Translations under genes and position numbers: made by a program
The notes under the pieces: model-generated
What the model was told of the DNA's origin: nothing
The model's database searches: none
Seen by the model: the letters and a program-made list of their open reading frames with translations, nothing else
Part shown: one piece after another, positions 58,769 to 64,000 of the stretch
How positions within the stretch are numbered: the first letter of the stretch is position 1
Layout: each line of letters opens with the position of its first letter
DNA from: an uncultured Pelagibacteraceae bacterium
GTDB taxonomy: Bacteria > Pseudomonadota > Alphaproteobacteria > Pelagibacterales > AG-422-B15
Length of the DNA: 64,000 nt
Direction of reading: 5' to 3'
NCBI GenBank assembly: GCA_902598405.1
Contig: CACKBQ010000004.1
Span: 1 to 64,000 of the forward strand

Positions 58769-58777
58769 TGATATAAT
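58769..58777 (+). promoter_or_regulatory. Extended -10 promoter element upstream of gyrA
   Basis: TGATATAAT (TGnTATAAT) about 80 nt upstream of the gyrA start. Confidence 0.6.
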
Positions 58778-58855
58778 ATTCTTAATTTTTATAACAAAAT
58801 CGTGCTTATTTTTCCTATTTTTTAGGGATTTTTAGCGCTTCAATAGGTAGTAGAA

Positions 58856-61561
58856 TTGACTGATTCCAAGGATCAAAATGAAGATCTTAAAACAGGTAAA
58901 GAGCAATCTGTAATCCCCATATTAATCGATACAGAAATGCAAAATTCTTACCTCGATTACGCTATGAGCGTAATCGTTAGTAGGGCATTACCCGATGTTA
59001 GAGACGGACTTAAACCAGTTCATAGAAGGATTTTATATGCAATGCATGAGTCAGGCTATGAGTGGAATAAACAACATAGAAAGAGTGCTCGAGTTGTCGG
59101 TGATGTTATTGGTAAATACCATCCGCATGGAGATCAAGCTGTTTATGATGCGTTGGTCAGACTTGCCCAAGACTTCTCAATGAGCGTGCCACTATTAGAT
59201 GGTCAAGGCAATTTTGGATCAATGGACGGTGATAGGGCTGCTGCAATGAGATACACGGAAGTTAGAATGGCAAAAATTGCTAGTTTCCTTCTTGAAGATA
59301 TAGAAAAAGAAACGGTCGACTTTAGACCTAATTATGATGAAACTGAAAGTGAGCCATCTGTTCTTCCTGCAAAATATCCAAACCTACTTGTCAACGGTGC
59401 AGGTGGTATAGCCGTTGGTATGGCGACTAACATTTTACCTCATAATTTAGGAGAGGTCATTGATGCTAGTATTGCTTACCTTAAAAATACCGATGTAACT
59501 TTTGAGGAAATAAATCAAATTATAAAAGGTCCAGACTTTCCTACGGGTGGAACAATTATTGGTATAAAAGGCATAAAAGACTCTCAGTCATCAGGAAGAG
59601 GCTCAATCATTGTTCAGGCAAAATCAAACATAGAGGAATTTAAAACAGATCGAGAAGCAATCGTATTTACCGAAGTACCTTACCAAGTTAACAAATCATC
59701 TTTGCTTGAGAAAATAGCTGAACTTGTCAGAGATAAAAAAATTGATGGTATAAGTGATTTAAGAGATGAGTCTGACCGCCAAGGAGTGAGGGTTGTTGTT
59801 GAATTAAAAAAAGGGGTAATATCACAAGTTGTATTAAATAAATTATATAAATTTACTGCACTACAAAGTTCTTACGGTGTTAATTCATTAGCGTTGGTAA
59901 ACGGAAAACCAAAATTAATGAATATAAAAGAATTCATTCACCATTTTATAGAATTCAGAAAAGAAATTATCAGAAACAGGACTCGTCATGATCTCGGCAA
60001 AGCAAGAGATAGGGCCCATGTATTAATTGGCCTAGCAGTTGCTGTTGCTAATGTTGATCAAATAATAGAAATAATTAAAAGCTCCAAAGATCCTAATGAG
60101 GCAAGAACCTCGCTTCTTAAAACTAAGTGGCTAAGTAAGGATATTGATGATTTGTTAAAGTTAGTTGATGACCCAAGGCAAATTAAAAATGAAAAAGAAA
60201 TTTATTTAACAGACGAGCAGGCCAAAGCGATATTAGAGTTAAGGTTGCAACGTTTGACTGCTCTAGGTAAAGATGAGATCAAGTCAGAGTTATCAGATCT
60301 TTCCAATCAAATAAACAAATTCCTCTCAATATTAAGGGATACTGAGGTATTGAATGATGAAATAAATGTTGAGCTAAATGAAATTAAAAATCAATTTGCA
60401 ATACCAAGAAGAACAGAAATTAATGAGGGCGAGGCTACAGATATTGATCAAGAAGACCTTGTTCAAAGAAGTGATATGGTCGTAAGTGTAACAAACTCAG
60501 GTTATATAAAAAGGGTTCCTTTAAATATGTACAGAGCACAGAAAAGAGGTGGCAAAGGAAGAGCAGGAATGAAAACCAATGAAGAAGATTTTGTAACTCA
60601 AGTTTTTACATCAAGTACTCATGACAATATGTTGTTTTTCTCGTCTGGAGGAATAGCTTACAAACTTAAGACATGGAAGATTCCTGAGTCATCACCCCAA
60701 GCTAAGGGCAAAGCAATAATCAATCTCTTAAATCTTAAAGACACTGAAAGTCTATCAAGTATCCTTGTGTTGCCAGAAAATAAACAATCAAATGGAAATG
60801 AGTATTTAATATTTGCTACATCAGACGGCAGCATCAGAAAAAATAGTTTAGAAGATTTCAAAAGGATTCAAGCAAATGGTAAAATTGCAATGAAACTAGA
60901 TAATAATAATGCAATCGTTGGTGTAAAACTTTGTAATGATGAAGACGATATTTTACTATCAACAAAACATGGAAAGTGTATTCGAACTCCTGTTTCAAAA
61001 TTGAGAACAACTAAAAGTAGAAGTTCGGTGGGTGTAAGGGGCATCAGGCTAACAAAAGATGATAAAATTATTTCAATTTCTGTCATTTCTCATACTGATG
61101 TATCGTCAGCAGAAGCAAAAGCTTACTTAAAAATGATTTCAAAGGAAAAAGGAATGCAAGAAGAAACCGAGAGTGACGATAATGATACTGATAACTCTGT
61201 TTCTGACATTGAAATATCTAAGGATCGATATGATGAATTAAAAGCGAGAGAACAATTCATTTTAACCGTTACTGAAAATGGCTTTGGTAAAAGATCTTCT
61301 TCTTACCAGTTTAGAGTTTCTAATCGCGGAGGATCGGGCATTATGTGTATTGCGACATCAAATAGAAATGGCAATGTTTTAGCTTCTTTTCCAGTCAATA
61401 ATGATGATGATATAATGCTGATAACTAAAACAGGTCAATTAATTCGCTGCCCAGTAAAAGATGTTCGCGTAGCTGGTAGAAATACGCAGGGAGTAAGTAT
61501 ATTTAAAACAACAAAAGAAGAAAAAGTTGTTTCTGCAAGCAGAGTTGAGCTAGATAGTTAA
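58856..61561 (+). CDS. gyrA: DNA gyrase subunit A
   Basis: '[33 protein letters not shown]', '[35 protein letters not shown]'; TTG start. Confidence 0.97.
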   Translation: MTDSKDQNEDLKTGKEQSVIPILIDTEMQNSYLDYAMSVIVSRALPDVRDGLKPVHRRILYAMHESGYEWNKQHRKSARVVGDVIGKYHPHGDQAVYDALVRLAQDFSMSVPLLDGQGNFGSMDGDRAAAMRYTEVRMAKIASFLLEDIEKETVDFRPNYDETESEPSVLPAKYPNLLVNGAGGIAVGMATNILPHNLGEVIDASIAYLKNTDVTFEEINQIIKGPDFPTGGTIIGIKGIKDSQSSGRGSIIVQAKSNIEEFKTDREAIVFTEVPYQVNKSSLLEKIAELVRDKKIDGISDLRDESDRQGVRVVVELKKGVISQVVLNKLYKFTALQSSYGVNSLALVNGKPKLMNIKEFIHHFIEFRKEIIRNRTRHDLGKARDRAHVLIGLAVAVANVDQIIEIIKSSKDPNEARTSLLKTKWLSKDIDDLLKLVDDPRQIKNEKEIYLTDEQAKAILELRLQRLTALGKDEIKSELSDLSNQINKFLSILRDTEVLNDEINVELNEIKNQFAIPRRTEINEGEATDIDQEDLVQRSDMVVSVTNSGYIKRVPLNMYRAQKRGGKGRAGMKTNEEDFVTQVFTSSTHDNMLFFSSGGIAYKLKTWKIPESSPQAKGKAIINLLNLKDTESLSSILVLPENKQSNGNEYLIFATSDGSIRKNSLEDFKRIQANGKIAMKLDNNNAIVGVKLCNDEDDILLSTKHGKCIRTPVSKLRTTKSRSSVGVRGIRLTKDDKIISISVISHTDVSSAEAKAYLKMISKEKGMQEETESDDNDTDNSVSDIEISKDRYDELKAREQFILTVTENGFGKRSSSYQFRVSNRGGSGIMCIATSNRNGNVLASFPVNNDDDIMLITKTGQLIRCPVKDVRVAGRNTQGVSIFKTTKEEKVVSASRVELDS

Positions 61562-61604
61562 TAAATTACTAGAGGTCTTTAAATAATCATTATATATTCC
61601 AAAC

Positions 61605-62084
61605 ATGAGTAGAACTGGCATATATCCTGGAAGCTTTGATCCCATTCATAAAGGGCACATTGATATTATCAATAGGGCTACAAAACTTGTTGATAAATTA
61701 TATATCGCAGTTGCTGACAGCCAGCATAAATCACCTTTATTTGATTTAGATGAAAGAAAAGAAATGATAGAAAATGAGTTTTCATCAAATGATAAAATTG
61801 AAGTAATTGCATTTGATAATTTATTGATTGATTTAGCTAATTCACTAGATGCAAAGATACTCATAAGAGGTCTTCGTGTTGTTTCTGATTTTGAATATGA
61901 GTTTCAGATGTTGGGCATGAATAGACAATTAGATAATAATATTGAAACAGTATTCTTAATGGCAGACGCTCAACGGCAATCAATTTCCTCTAATTTTGTA
62001 AAAGAAATTGCACGTTTGGGAGGAAATATTGGTAATTTTACAAATAAGTTTGTTGAGCAAAAATTAAAAGATAAATTCAAATAA
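61605..62084 (+). CDS. coaD: Phosphopantetheine adenylyltransferase
   Basis: 'GIYPGSFDPIHKGHIDIINRATKLVDKLYIAVA', 'SSNFVKEIARLGGNI'. Confidence 0.95.
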   Translation: MSRTGIYPGSFDPIHKGHIDIINRATKLVDKLYIAVADSQHKSPLFDLDERKEMIENEFSSNDKIEVIAFDNLLIDLANSLDAKILIRGLRVVSDFEYEFQMLGMNRQLDNNIETVFLMADAQRQSISSNFVKEIARLGGNIGNFTNKFVEQKLKDKFK

Positions 62085-62089
62085 ATAAA

Positions 62090-62641
62090 ATGAAATTAAT
62101 AAGAACTTTAATCTTTGTATTTTCATTTTTTATAGCGTTAATCGCAGAAGGAGTTGTCATGGCAAATGACCCAGAAAATTCAATCCAAATAGAGCTTAAA
62201 GATGGTAATGTAATAATAGAACTACTACCTGATATCGCTCCAAATCACGTAAATAGAATTAAAGAACTTGCAAGAGAGGGCTTTTATGACGGAGTACCCT
62301 TTCACCGTGTTATAGAGGGCTTTATGGCTCAAACTGGTGATGGTGAAAATAGAAATGGAACAGGCGGATCAACCAAACCTGATTTGAAAAATGAATTTGG
62401 TGATACACCCCATCTTCGTGGAACAGTATCAATGGCAAGAACAGCCGATCCGGATTCAGCTAATAGTCAATTTTTTATATGTTTTGCTGAGGCTCCACAT
62501 CTAGACGGCCAGTATACTGTTTTTGGTCAAGTCGTAGAAGGGATGGAGTTTGTTGACAAGATTAAACGTGGAGAGCCAGGCTCTGGAAGTGTAGATAACC
62601 CAGATGAAATGATAACTGTAAGGGTCATTTCAGATCTATAA
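62090..62641 (+). CDS. Cyclophilin-type peptidylprolyl isomerase
   Basis: 'FYDGVPFHRVIEGFMAQTGDG', 'GTVSMARTADPDSANSQFFICFAEAPHLDGQYTVFGQVVEGM'. Confidence 0.94.
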   Translation: MKLIRTLIFVFSFFIALIAEGVVMANDPENSIQIELKDGNVIIELLPDIAPNHVNRIKELAREGFYDGVPFHRVIEGFMAQTGDGENRNGTGGSTKPDLKNEFGDTPHLRGTVSMARTADPDSANSQFFICFAEAPHLDGQYTVFGQVVEGMEFVDKIKRGEPGSGSVDNPDEMITVRVISDL

Positions 62642-62646
62642 TTTTC

Positions 62647-64000
<1,354 letters not shown>

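Overview
The window is a gene-dense, low-GC chromosomal segment. Gene content (AprABM, Xsc, PotABCD-type and Fbp-type transporters) and the scpAB/tatABC/serS/surE/yajC/secDF and uvrA/ssb/gyrA/coaD/queA/tgt blocks suggest a marine alphaproteobacterium; this is inferred from gene order and was not tested. I saw no rRNA, tRNA, CRISPR array, transposase or phage module. Main modules: (i) a type I secretion operon with a Gly-rich putative substrate; (ii) an APS-kinase-like plus small HxGH nucleotidyltransferase pair facing an aprM-aprB-aprA operon; (iii) an aromatic-catabolism-like cluster with a Tat-exported sulfatase; (iv) fadA/fadB plus a taurine-type operon (class III aminotransferase, DMGDH-like oxidase, xsc) and ald; (v) a polyamine-type ABC transporter plus agmatinase-family gene; (vi) argS-nagZ-scpAB, then a self-contained iron module (di-heme cytochrome, fbpA, peroxiredoxin, fbpB, fbpC) lying between scpB and tatABC; (vii) housekeeping genes to the right edge. 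The most interesting candidates are a three-segment RNA element upstream of the peroxiredoxin gene with two mutually exclusive hairpins, one sequestering the Shine-Dalgarno (45379-45450); the DMGDH-like flavoprotein between the taurine aminotransferase and xsc genes (possible N-methyltaurine route); the sulfonucleotide enzyme pair next to apr; and the iron module bounded by a Fur-like operator and a weak terminator. All functional calls are from reading the sequence; no database search was run.
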